From: a filamentous cyanobacterium Phorm 6 | Lineage (GTDB): Bacteria > Cyanobacteriota > Cyanobacteriia > Cyanobacteriales > Microcoleaceae | DNA: 32,271 bases | Direction: 5' to 3' | Assembly (NCBI GenBank): GCA_003003725.1 | Contig: PVWI01000037.1 | Coordinates: forward strand, 1 to 32,271 | In this document: in pieces, positions 7,273 through 15,203 of the stretch | How positions within the stretch are numbered: the first letter of the stretch is position 1 | How the letters are laid out: the number at the start of each line of letters is the position of its first letter | Notes under the pieces: model-generated | The model's input: the letters and a program-made list of their open reading frames with translations, nothing else | Database searches by the model: none | Told to the model about the DNA's origin: nothing | Made by a program: the position numbers and the translations under genes

Positions 7273-7776
7273 ATGAAAACCATCAAATCAAGTTTAATTG
7301 TTCTAGGCACTGTCGGATTACTATTTTTGGGAGCCTGTGGCAAAGGCGACGAAAAAAGTGGTGCAAATAGCAGCCAAACATCCCCTCCTGTCGCCTCTCA
7401 ACCTGTATCTTCTGCTCCCAGTGCTGCCCCTGCGACAACGGGTAAAACGGATCATCCTACAGCATCTAAAGGCGGTCAAGTTGTCGAGTCTGGAGCTTAC
7501 CACTTAGAGTTTTTAGCTGAGAAAGAAGCTACCGGAACTCATTTAGACCTTTATTTGCAAAAAGGCGACAATCACGAACCAGTCCCCAACGCGAAAGTGT
7601 CAGCTCAAGTGCAGTTACCGAGTGGAAAACAGCAAACCCTAGCCATGAATTACGACCCTGATGGCAAACATTATACTGTTGTGTTTCCTGTCAAAGATGC
7701 CGGACAATATCCCGTCAAAATGACTGCGGATATTAACGGAGAAAAAGTCAACGGTCGTTTTACCTTTAAGCAATAG
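7273..7776 (+). CDS. Lipoprotein with YtkA/FixH-like beta domain
   Basis: A 167-aa protein with a lipoprotein signal peptide (hydrophobic core followed by lipobox LGAC, Cys22). A low-complexity Ser/Ala/Pro linker runs to about residue 60. A C-terminal beta-rich domain of about 100 residues follows (EFLAEKEATGTHLDLYLQ, then NAKVSAQVQLPSGKQ, then KDAGQYPVKM and VNGRFTF), resembling YtkA/FixH-type domains. Such domains are often found with metal-handling or envelope proteins; the exact role here is unknown. The ATG has a weak upstream purine run (AAGAG). It is divergent from the histidine kinase, and a stem-loop with a T-rich tail lies about 60 bp downstream. Confidence 0.75.
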   Translation: MKTIKSSLIVLGTVGLLFLGACGKGDEKSGANSSQTSPPVASQPVSSAPSAAPATTGKTDHPTASKGGQVVESGAYHLEFLAEKEATGTHLDLYLQKGDNHEPVPNAKVSAQVQLPSGKQQTLAMNYDPDGKHYTVVFPVKDAGQYPVKMTADINGEKVNGRFTFKQ

Positions 7777-7838
7777 ATAGCTGAGCGATTAATGCCGTCT
7801 TAGTTATGGGTGCATTATGTCAACTATCTCGAACAGTG

Positions 7839-7873
7839 TCAACCCGGTTTATTTGATGAGCGGGGTTGATTTT
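7839..7873 (+). terminator. Rho-independent-like terminator after the lipoprotein gene
   Basis: TCAACCC (7839-7845) pairs with GGGTTGA (7863-7869), followed by TTTTAATTT. Position and T-rich tail fit a terminator for the lipoprotein gene. Confidence 0.6.
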
Positions 7874-7926
7874 AATTTGGACGAGCGGCAATTTATTCTC
7901 CTAAACACTAATTTAAATTACGTAAA

Positions 7927-7943
7927 TTTCATACTAATTTCAT
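7927..7943 (+). promoter_or_regulatory. TTTCAT pair with 11-bp period upstream of DUF2808 gene
   Basis: TTTCAT occurs at 7927-7932 and 7938-7943. A TAATAA (-10-like) element follows at 7959-7964 and the ATG is 61 bp further on the right side of the pair. The spacing fits a response-regulator site over the -35 region. Confidence 0.45.
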
Positions 7944-8004
7944 CCCTGAGAGTGAAGCTAATAAATAAGAGAAACAATTAGTTGAGTTTTCAGGGATAAT
8001 CGCC

Positions 8005-8475
8005 ATGAAAAAGTTTATTTACGCTGCTGCCTTTACCTTGGTGCTGGCATCTAATGCCCCCGCTACTATTGCGGGAGGAGCCATGCAAAATGCTAATATT
8101 CCTCACCTTGTTGGTAGCGCTGCAACTCCTAATAAAGCTCGCTTTCAAGGTGCTACCCATCATTTTGAGGTTCACGTTCAGGGAAGAGCTCTTTCGGAAA
8201 TTGCGATCGCCATTCCAGACAATCTGAGCATCAGGGGAGGGATTGAGGTGAAAAATCAATCCAATCAGAAAATCGACACTCAAGTATCTGTCAATAGCAA
8301 AAAAGCCACCGTAGTTTTTGCTCAACCAGTCGCTGCTGACACCACCATCTCAATTTATATGCGTGGCATTCATACTCCCGGTTACAGCCGCAATTGGGGG
8401 TATGCAATTTCTGGTAAAATGGTAGGAATCAACGCAGAAATTCCCCTCGGTAGAGTTGGGATTCAAACTTACTAA
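8005..8475 (+). CDS. Secreted DUF2808-family protein
   Basis: A 156-aa protein with a Sec signal peptide (MKKFIYAAAFTLVLASNAPA, probably cut after the Ala-rich stretch near residue 23). The mature part matches the cyanobacterial DUF2808 family: HHFEVHVQGRALSEIAIAIP near the start and YMRGIHTPGYSRNWGYAIS near the end. The fold is probably beta-rich and extracytoplasmic, with unknown function. AGGGA lies about 8 nt before the ATG, fixing the start. The paired TTTCAT boxes upstream suggest two-component control. It is one of four exported proteins in this signalling region. Confidence 0.8.
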   Translation: MKKFIYAAAFTLVLASNAPATIAGGAMQNANIPHLVGSAATPNKARFQGATHHFEVHVQGRALSEIAIAIPDNLSIRGGIEVKNQSNQKIDTQVSVNSKKATVVFAQPVAADTTISIYMRGIHTPGYSRNWGYAISGKMVGINAEIPLGRVGIQTY

Positions 8476-8595
8476 TAGTAATAAAATTAGGGAAAGATTC
8501 TGTGTTCTACTCTCATTTTGAAAAAGTCAAAATCCGCGTTTATTGTAGCACGAGCATCCCGCCCCTTGGGCTACCTGCCGTTAAAAAGATCAAAT

Positions 8596-9015
8596 TCAAA
8601 CTGCTTCCTGCATTGCCAATAACCTGCTAGTTTCAGACTTCTGCTGCCTGATTGGTAGCGAAATTACAAACTCCGTACCTTCTCCAACTCTGGAAAGGCA
8701 CTCCAAGCTGCCACAGTGCTTTTCTCGAACAATCTCGGAGCTAATTGATAACCCTAAACCCGTTCCTTTACCGGCGGGTTTCGTGGTAAAAAAGTGATTA
8801 AATATTTTAGCCTTGACTTCTTCAGTCATTCCAGGGCCGTTGTCGGAAATGCGGATGATTGCCCGATCGCCCTCCGCGACTTCCGTGCTAATCTCAATTG
8901 TAGGACAGCTTCTGTGACAATTCAAAACACCCGCATTAGAACTGTCTCGCAAAACATCAATCGCATTGCTGATAATATTCATAAACACCTGATTTAATTG
9001 TCCTGCATAACACAA
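8596..9015 (-). pseudogene. Histidine kinase remnant: HATPase domain only
   Basis: The 139-codon frame encodes only the ATP-binding half of a kinase: CYAGQLNQVFMNIISNAID (N box), DNGPGM, FNHFFTTK and GKGTGLGLSIS. The HisKA domain and everything before it are missing. The frame starts with a TTG at 9015 directly at the TA edge of the MITE-like element, and an in-frame TGA lies three codons upstream inside the element. The remnant is homologous to residues about 994-1116 of the LOV kinase downstream, but the divergence is too great for a fresh duplication. FNHFF replaces the usual FDPFF. The missing N-terminal part does not appear on the far side of the element, so a deletion accompanied or followed the insertion. 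Probably not functional. Confidence 0.8.
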
Positions 9016-9145
9016 TACGGTTCACTTAACACTATTTATGCGCCGGAGATCCCCCTAAATCCCCCTTAAGAAGGGGGACTTTGAGAGCATTCTTTTCCCC
9101 CCCTTTTTAAGGGGGGTTAGGGGGATCTGTCTTAAGTGAACCGTA
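9016..9145. mobile_element. MITE-like element with TA-flanked terminal inverted repeats
   Basis: CGGTTCACTTAA (9018-9029) is perfectly inverted at 9132-9143, each end flanked by TA (9016-9017, 9144-9145). The 126-bp inside has no reading frame. Inner inverted stretches rich in GATCCCCCTAA and AAGGGGG extend the symmetry. TA flanks fit a Tc1/mariner-IS630-type MITE mobilised in trans. Confidence 0.75.
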
Positions 9146-9221
9146 TAATTTTATAGTCATTGTTTGAGCGGACTCGATCTAATGCCCAATGCCCTGTTTG
9201 GCCAATGCCCTCCCTACACAA

Positions 9222-12200
9222 TTATCTAATCGGAATTTCGATGATAAATTCGGTTTCTTTATCGGCTTGGGAGAGGCATTGCAATTTGCCATTGTGTTTT
9301 TCAACGACAATTTGGTGCGAAATTGATAAACCCAAACCTGTGCCTTTACCTACGGGTTTTGTGGTAAAAAACGGGTCAAACAAACTCACAATATGATCTT
9401 GGGGGATACCCGGGCCGTTGTCTTTTATCCGAATGCAAATACTTTTGTTGTCAATCGTTTCAGTTTTAATTGTAATTGTCGGAAAACTAGAATTTGTGGT
9501 GGTGGTGTTGATTTTGCTGCTGCTTTCTTCCAATGCGTCCATCGCATTTGCTAATATATTCATAAATACCTGATTCAAGAGTCCGGGATGGCATTTAATT
9601 TTCGGCAGTTCTCCGTATTCTTTAATCACTTTAATGCCCTGCCAGTTTGGCTTGGCTTTTAGCCTGCTGTTCAACATTAACAGGGTACTTTCTAAACCTT
9701 CGTGAATGTCGGCAGGCTTGAGCTTAGCTTCGTCGGTTCGCGAGAAGTTGCGCAGAGTTTGAATGATTTCTACAATTCGCTCGCATCCTGTCTGCATGGA
9801 ATTGAGCAATTTTGGCAGGTCTTCTGCTAAAAATTCTAAGTCTATATCTTCGGCTTGTTTCTGAATTTTTGCAGGGGGATTTGGGTATTCTTCTCGATAC
9901 ATCTGCACGATTTCTAGCAGGTCGAGAACGTAGCCGCGGACGTGGCAGAGGTTGCCGGCGACAAAGCCAACTGGGTTGTTAATTTCGTGGGCAATTCCTG
10001 CTAGGACTTGTCCGAGGGAAGACATTTTTTCGGTTTGGACTAATTGCATTTGAGTTTGCTGCAATTCGCGCAATGCTGTTTGCAATTCTCTTGATTTTTG
10101 CCGATCGCGCGCAGCACCCGCAGCCCGTTCTTCCTCAACTCCGATCGCCCCTGCAATAATTCCGATCAGCTTGCAGTCGGCTTCTGTGGGGGCGATCGGC
10201 TCTGTGTAGAGAACGCACATCACACCCATGTAATTGTCACCCAGCCGCACTGCTTGTCCCAGATAGCTTTTGAGTTGGTAGCGGATGACAGCGGGATCGC
10301 TTTTGCCGTAGATAGTGTTCTGCAAGTCAGGAATCGCCACAGCCGCGTCGCCTCCTTTACTGCATACATCGGTGCAGATGTGGCCTTCGGCGCGATCGAC
10401 AGCCGGGTAATCCGGCGGCGTTTGCCAAGTCGCGATCGCGCGCAGCAGCCCGCCACCGACGTGGCTGTAGATGGCGCTGCTGCCGCCCAAAAGCTCTCCG
10501 GCTAAGGATGTCAGGCGCTGGATGTTGTCAGCCGCGTCGGTGGTGAATCCCAAAAAGCACTCGTTGATTTTGCTGAGGCGGTATTCTGCTTGCCGACGCG
10601 CCGTCATGTCGCGGGAGTTGACTACAATTCCGTTCACAGCGGGGTCTGCTAGCAAGTTAATGCCGACTCCTTCGAGAAAACACCAAGAACCGTCAGCGCG
10701 CCGGAAGCGACCTTCTAGGGCGATCGGATCTGCGGGATTTGCGATCAGTTTCTCCTGCTGGGAAATGACCGCTGCAATGTCGTCTGAGTGGATGAAATCG
10801 AGAATCATTCGATCGATCAGTTCCTCTGGTTCGTAGTCCAAAACTGTTTCTACAGAAGGGCTTTCGTATACTATGCGGCCGCTTGCGTCGAGAATAGTAA
10901 TGATGTCGGAACTGTTGAGAATCAGCGATCGCCACTTAGCCTCATTTTGCAATAAAGCTGACTGGGCTTGTTTGCGATCGGTAATATCCTCGACCATTTT
11001 CAGAATAAACTGCGGCATTCCCTGACTGTTGTCGATGACAGAGGCGCTGAGGCGTCCCCACCTGATGCTGCCGTCGGGGCGGAGATAGCGCTTCTCGATT
11101 TGGTAAGCTTGGCGATCGCCTCCGGCCAACTGCCGGCGCAACTGGCGCGAAGCTGGTGCGTCTTCCGGGTGCACGCAGCAATCGATATCGACCCCCCGGA
11201 GTTCGGCTTCCGATCGCCCCAGCATAGCTTGAAATGCCGGATTAGTGGCGATCGCCACACCTTGGAGAGTAGCGACTGCCATGCCGATCGCACCGCGTTC
11301 AAAAATTGCCCGAAACCGCTGTTCGCTTTCGCGCAAAGCTGCTTCTGCTGCCACTTGCTGGGTGATATCCCGCCCCGCCACTGCCATGCCTTTGCGGGAA
11401 CCGTCGGGGTTGTACAGCGGCACTTTCCGCACTTCAAACAAATTGCTGCCGCCTGTGGGTAAGGGGACAATTTGGCTGCTGGAGGTAAGAGTGCCTGCTT
11501 CCCAGGTAGTTTCGTCGGTTTCCTGCCAACTTAGGAGGATGTCTCTGACTCTGGGATCGGCTGCTGCTGCGAGTTCGGCAGTCGTTTTGCCTTGGTAATC
11601 TGCGGTTTCCCAGCCCAAAAGTTTGAGGGCGCAGTCGTTAGCAATCAGCCAGCGCCCCTCGCCGTCTGTGAGGTTGATGGCATCGGGCACGGCATCGATC
11701 GCGGTTTTCAGCCAGTATTCTCGATCGCGCAGGGCTGCTTCGGCTGCTTTGCGATCGGCGATTTCGGCGACGGTTCCTTCGTAGTAAAGGAGTTCGCCTG
11801 CTTCGCTGCGGACTTCGCGCACGTTTTCCGAGATCCAGGTAGTGCTGCCGTCAGCGCGGCGTACGCAGGACTCAAACTCTTTCAGGGAGCCATTTTGGCG
11901 GATTTCAGCCATAAAGGAAGCGCGGCGGGTGCGATCGGCGTAAAGGTTTTTTGCCGAACATTTTGCGATCAGTTCTGACGGGCAATCGTAGCCGTACATT
12001 CGGGCGAGTGCGGGGTTGGCGCTGAGGTAGCGCCCGTCTGGGGAAGTTTGAAATATGCCTTCGGTGGCGTTTTCAAAGATGCTGCGGTATTTTTCTTCGG
12101 CTTGTTTTAGGGCTTCTTCTGCTTGCTTGCGATCGCTGATATCAGATTGCACGCCGATGAAGTGGGTGACGATCCCGCTGCTGTCGCGCACGGGCGAGAT

Positions 12201-12572
12201 GGTGAGTTCGTTCCAGAAGGGGGTGCCGTCTTTGCGGTAGTTTTTCAGAACTACTTTGCAGTCGTGTTGTTCTTGCAGGGCCACGCGGATTTGATCGAGG
12301 GCGGCGCGATCGGTATCCGGGCCTTGCAAAAAGCGGCAGTTGTGCCCGATGATTTCGCTGCGATCGTAGCCTGTAATCTGCTCGAAAGCCGGGTTGCAGT
12401 AGACTATGGGCTTGTCCGGCTGGGTAGCGTCTGCGATCGTGATGCCGTTGCTGGTAGCTGCTAGGGCGCGATCGTACAGCCGAAATACTTCTTCTATTAA
12501 ATTCGGTGCATTGCCGCCAGTGCGAGTCGGCGATAGCGTTTCAGAATGAATGCTTATATTATCGATCTGCAT
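9222..12572 (-). CDS. LOV-domain multi-PAS/GAF histidine kinase (putative blue-light sensor)
   Basis: A 1116-aa soluble kinase with no membrane helices. The first PAS (about 33-148) is a LOV domain: GHNCRFLQG with photoreactive Cys79, flavin contacts Asn111 and Asn121 in NYRKDGTPFWNELTISPV, and Gln142 in GVQSD. Four more PAS domains follow (about 158-275, 285-407, 415-535, 545-662), then a GAF-like domain (about 672-815) and a coiled coil. HisKA has His862 in GIAHEINNP. HATPase_c has FMNILANAMDAL, DNGPGIP, FDPFFTTK and GKGTGLGL. LOV domains bind FMN and form a cysteinyl adduct in blue light; here this would control kinase activity (inference). The ATG is the only good start. No response regulator is adjacent. 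The stop lies just beyond the MITE-truncated kinase remnant. Confidence 0.92.
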   Translation of the reverse strand: MQIDNISIHSETLSPTRTGGNAPNLIEEVFRLYDRALAATSNGITIADATQPDKPIVYCNPAFEQITGYDRSEIIGHNCRFLQGPDTDRAALDQIRVALQEQHDCKVVLKNYRKDGTPFWNELTISPVRDSSGIVTHFIGVQSDISDRKQAEEALKQAEEKYRSIFENATEGIFQTSPDGRYLSANPALARMYGYDCPSELIAKCSAKNLYADRTRRASFMAEIRQNGSLKEFESCVRRADGSTTWISENVREVRSEAGELLYYEGTVAEIADRKAAEAALRDREYWLKTAIDAVPDAINLTDGEGRWLIANDCALKLLGWETADYQGKTTAELAAAADPRVRDILLSWQETDETTWEAGTLTSSSQIVPLPTGGSNLFEVRKVPLYNPDGSRKGMAVAGRDITQQVAAEAALRESEQRFRAIFERGAIGMAVATLQGVAIATNPAFQAMLGRSEAELRGVDIDCCVHPEDAPASRQLRRQLAGGDRQAYQIEKRYLRPDGSIRWGRLSASVIDNSQGMPQFILKMVEDITDRKQAQSALLQNEAKWRSLILNSSDIITILDASGRIVYESPSVETVLDYEPEELIDRMILDFIHSDDIAAVISQQEKLIANPADPIALEGRFRRADGSWCFLEGVGINLLADPAVNGIVVNSRDMTARRQAEYRLSKINECFLGFTTDAADNIQRLTSLAGELLGGSSAIYSHVGGGLLRAIATWQTPPDYPAVDRAEGHICTDVCSKGGDAAVAIPDLQNTIYGKSDPAVIRYQLKSYLGQAVRLGDNYMGVMCVLYTEPIAPTEADCKLIGIIAGAIGVEEERAAGAARDRQKSRELQTALRELQQTQMQLVQTEKMSSLGQVLAGIAHEINNPVGFVAGNLCHVRGYVLDLLEIVQMYREEYPNPPAKIQKQAEDIDLEFLAEDLPKLLNSMQTGCERIVEIIQTLRNFSRTDEAKLKPADIHEGLESTLLMLNSRLKAKPNWQGIKVIKEYGELPKIKCHPGLLNQVFMNILANAMDALEESSSKINTTTTNSSFPTITIKTETIDNKSICIRIKDNGPGIPQDHIVSLFDPFFTTKPVGKGTGLGLSISHQIVVEKHNGKLQCLSQADKETEFIIEIPIR

Positions 12573-12906
12573 GAGTTTCTATATATTGAGTTTATTGTCG
12601 AGTCCGACTGGCAGCGCCTAGAGTTTAACAGAATTGCCCTGTTTTCCGAAGGCAGAAGTTAGAAGGCCATTATGCATAATTTTTGCAGTAAATCATACCC
12701 ATAAAAAATCTGAACTCCATCGTTTTAATTTATAATAGTTGTTGCCGCCCTCACTCTATCCCTGGTATGGTTTACTTAGCCGATCGCGCGAAATTAATTT
12801 TTAAATCCAACCCAAAAAAATAGAGCTTCCGGATCTAGTTAAATATTTTTTATTAAAAATTTTTATTAAAATGATTCAAACTCTGGTGAAACCAACCGAC
12901 TCAAGA
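12573..12906. other. AT-rich intergenic region upstream of the LOV kinase
   Basis: 334 bp without a convincing gene. It presumably holds the LOV kinase promoter (read leftward) and the HAD gene's terminator, but I see no clear element. The part at 12840-12870 is almost pure A/T. Confidence 0.6.
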
Positions 12907-13566
12907 TTAATTTTGAACGATCGCAGCCAGTTCCGAAATATTGTCGATCGCAAAAGTCGGTTTTAGGGCGAGACACTCAGCGCGATCGCCATATCCGTAA
13001 ACCGCCCAACAAACATCTATCCCAGCATTTTTCGCAAACAACAAATCAACCGCCGAATCGCCAACCATTAAAACTTGACTGTTATCCAAATCCGGGAACA
13101 GCGGTTTAATAATCGAGTGAAAAACACTCGGGTTTGGTTTTTGAATAATTTGTCCGTCATCACCTAAAATTAAATCAAAATAACCGTGAATTCTCAATTT
13201 CTCCAAAAATAAGTTAACAAAACTAATGTGCTTGTTGCTGAAAACTCCCAGACTCAATCCGGACTTGCTCGCCAACTGCAAAACTTGCTTGGTGCCCGGA
13301 AATAAATCTAGCTGCTTTTCACCTTCTGTCCGATAAAAAGAGCGGTAAGTTTCCACCCATTGGGGAATAGCGCTTTCCTCGATCGCCGGATCCAGGATTT
13401 TGAAACTATTTGCTAAATTGATCCCGATCGTCGCTTGAATTGTCTCAGCAGCAGGCGGCTCAATATTGAAACTTTCAAAAGTTTTGGTAAAGCAATATAC
13501 AATAGCTTTGTGAGTAATTGCCAAGGTGCCGTCGAAATCGAAAATAATTAACTTATACTGACTCAT
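12907..13566 (-). CDS. HAD-family hydrolase, phosphoglycolate-phosphatase-like
   Basis: A 219-aa HAD phosphatase. Motif I is DFDGT near the N terminus (nucleophile and acid Asp), followed by a helical cap as in the Gph/beta-phosphoglucomutase group. Motif II is GVFSNK, motif III the Lys in KPNPSVF, and motif IV GDSAVDLLFAKNAG. Substrates of this subgroup include phosphoglycolate, sugar phosphates and pyrophosphate; sequence alone does not decide. I chose ATG 13566, with GAGGAAG immediately before it; the TTG at 13575 overlaps that site. It is divergent from the Uma2 gene, with a 111-bp AT-rich gap between them. Confidence 0.85.
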   Translation of the reverse strand: MSQYKLIIFDFDGTLAITHKAIVYCFTKTFESFNIEPPAAETIQATIGINLANSFKILDPAIEESAIPQWVETYRSFYRTEGEKQLDLFPGTKQVLQLASKSGLSLGVFSNKHISFVNLFLEKLRIHGYFDLILGDDGQIIQKPNPSVFHSIIKPLFPDLDNSQVLMVGDSAVDLLFAKNAGIDVCWAVYGYGDRAECLALKPTFAIDNISELAAIVQN

Positions 13567-13677
13567 CTTCCTCAAAAAATCCTAGATAGCAACACAAGGC
13601 TTACAATGATATAATAGCATTATCAATCTCTAACTCACCAAGAATAAGTATAATTTTTCAACATTCAAGAGGTCAAG

Positions 13678-14463
13678 ATGAATGTCACCGAAAAACCCGA
13701 AGTCATAGCAACAGATTTCCCAGATCACACTCAATTACCAGACTCCGACGGTACTTTTGTGAAAAACTTTCAAGAACACCCTCAAAGCATCCTGTTAACA
13801 ACATCAATTCGACCGATTTTAGATCGAATTCATCCCGACGGACAATACTGTATCGGTCAAGATTCCGGTATTTACTGGCGAGTAGCCCAACCCCCGGAAC
13901 CGCCAGAAAAAGGAGCCGAAGCACCCGATTGGTTTTACGTGCCCGACGTGCCGCCAACTCTTGACGGAAATCTCCGCCGTTCCTATGTGATGTGGCGGGA
14001 ATTAATGCCGCCTCTGATTGTACTAGAATTTGTCTCGGGCGATGGTAGTGAAGAAAGAGATAGGACTCCTCGCAAAGGCAAATTCTGGATTTACGAGCGG
14101 ATAATTCGCCCTGCATTTTACGGCATTTATGAAGTCAAAAAAGCCCAAGTTGAAGTCTATCATTTGGTCGAAGATCGCTTCGAGTTAGCTCCACAAAATA
14201 ATCGCGGACATTACCCGATCGCCCAAATAGGAGTAGAATTAGGTATTTGGCAAGGAGTTTATCAGGGCGTAGAACTGCCTTGGCTGCGCTGGTGGGAGGC
14301 ATCCGGGACTTTGCTGCCGGCGGCGGAGGAACGAGCAGAACAAGCCGAATTAGCCGCAGAACAAGCGCAGTTTGAAGCTGAACAAGAACGACAAAGGCGG
14401 ATAGAAGCTGAGTTGCGAATTCAAGCTTTGGAAGCGCGTTTGCGAGAGTTAGAAGGGGAATGA
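13678..14463 (+). CDS. Uma2/DUF820-type nuclease-fold protein with C-terminal coiled coil
   Basis: A 261-aa protein of the Uma2 (DUF820) family, extremely multiplied in cyanobacteria and related to PD-(D/E)XK nucleases. Candidate active-site residues are the Asp in EAPDWFYVPDV (about residue 81), the Glu in PPLIVLEFVSG and the downstream Arg/Lys in RKGKFWIYE. The last 55 residues are an Ala/Glu/Gln/Arg-rich coiled coil (EERAEQAELAAEQ onward), common in this family. No function has been shown for most members; nuclease activity is inferred from the fold. It is followed at once by a long repeat region. Confidence 0.8.
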   Translation: MNVTEKPEVIATDFPDHTQLPDSDGTFVKNFQEHPQSILLTTSIRPILDRIHPDGQYCIGQDSGIYWRVAQPPEPPEKGAEAPDWFYVPDVPPTLDGNLRRSYVMWRELMPPLIVLEFVSGDGSEERDRTPRKGKFWIYERIIRPAFYGIYEVKKAQVEVYHLVEDRFELAPQNNRGHYPIAQIGVELGIWQGVYQGVELPWLRWWEASGTLLPAAEERAEQAELAAEQAQFEAEQERQRRIEAELRIQALEARLRELEGE

Positions 14464-15203
14464 TACTGTGACGAGAAACCGGGTTTTTTCGCCAAAATAT
14501 TTGCAAAAAATCCTGAATTTCGCAAAAACCAGGTTTCTTTGGATTTATATCCTGGACGATCGATTACCATAACAAACACGGTTCGTAGTGCGGACTTCAG
14601 TCCGCAAGATGGAACGGACTGAAGTCCGCACTACGAACCAATCCTGACTCTCGCAAAAATATTTGTAAAAAGCAGTTTCTTTGGATTTATATCCTGGACG
14701 ATCGATTACCATAACAAACACGGTTCGTAGTGCGGACTTCAGTCCGCAAGATGGAACGGACTGAAGTCCGCACTACGAACCAATCCTGACTCTCGCAAAA
14801 ATATTTGTAAAAAGCAGTTTCTTTGGATTTATATCCTGGACGATCGATTACCATAACAAACACGGTTCGTAGTGCGGACTTCAGTCCGCAAGATGGAACG
14901 GACTGAAGTCCGCACTACGAACCAATCCTGACTCTCGCAAAAATATTTGTAAAAAGCAGTTTCTTTGGATTTATATCCTGGACGATCGATTACCATAACA
15001 AACACGGTTCGTAGTGCGGACTTCAGTCCGCAAGATGGAACGGACTGAAGTCCGCACTACGAACCAATCCTGACTCTCGCAAAAACCCGGTTTCTTTATT
15101 GGGAGTGCATAAGTCTTACTAGGTAAGCATAGGCTATAATCCAGAATTTGCGTATATTAATTGGTTAAGAGTAAAGTATTGCATCACTTTTGTGTAAAGT
15201 CCT
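14464..15203. repeat. Noncoding region with four tandem 142-bp hairpin-bearing repeats
   Basis: After a GAAACCGGGTTTTTT-type hairpin (about 14474-14540), four near-identical units begin at 14533, 14675, 14817 and 14959, an exact 142-bp period. The last unit fades out near 15084. Each unit holds a perfect inverted repeat: GGTTCGTAGTGCGGACTTCA and onward, pairing over 25 bp around a 10-nt loop. No reading frame is convincing. The array ends about 120 bp before the aspartate kinase start. Confidence 0.95.

Noticed and set aside
10098-12464. Long plus-strand frames opposite the LOV kinase
   Set aside because: They are antisense shadows in a GC-rich gene with strong domain support on the other strand; no family likeness.
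14533-15084. CRISPR array from regularly spaced repeats
   Set aside because: The 142-bp unit is contiguous with no variable spacers, and each unit has an internal long hairpin; no cas genes are nearby.
15100-15203. Lysine riboswitch upstream of aspartate kinase
   Set aside because: The 120-bp leader lacks the conserved lysine-riboswitch core and is too short after the repeat array.
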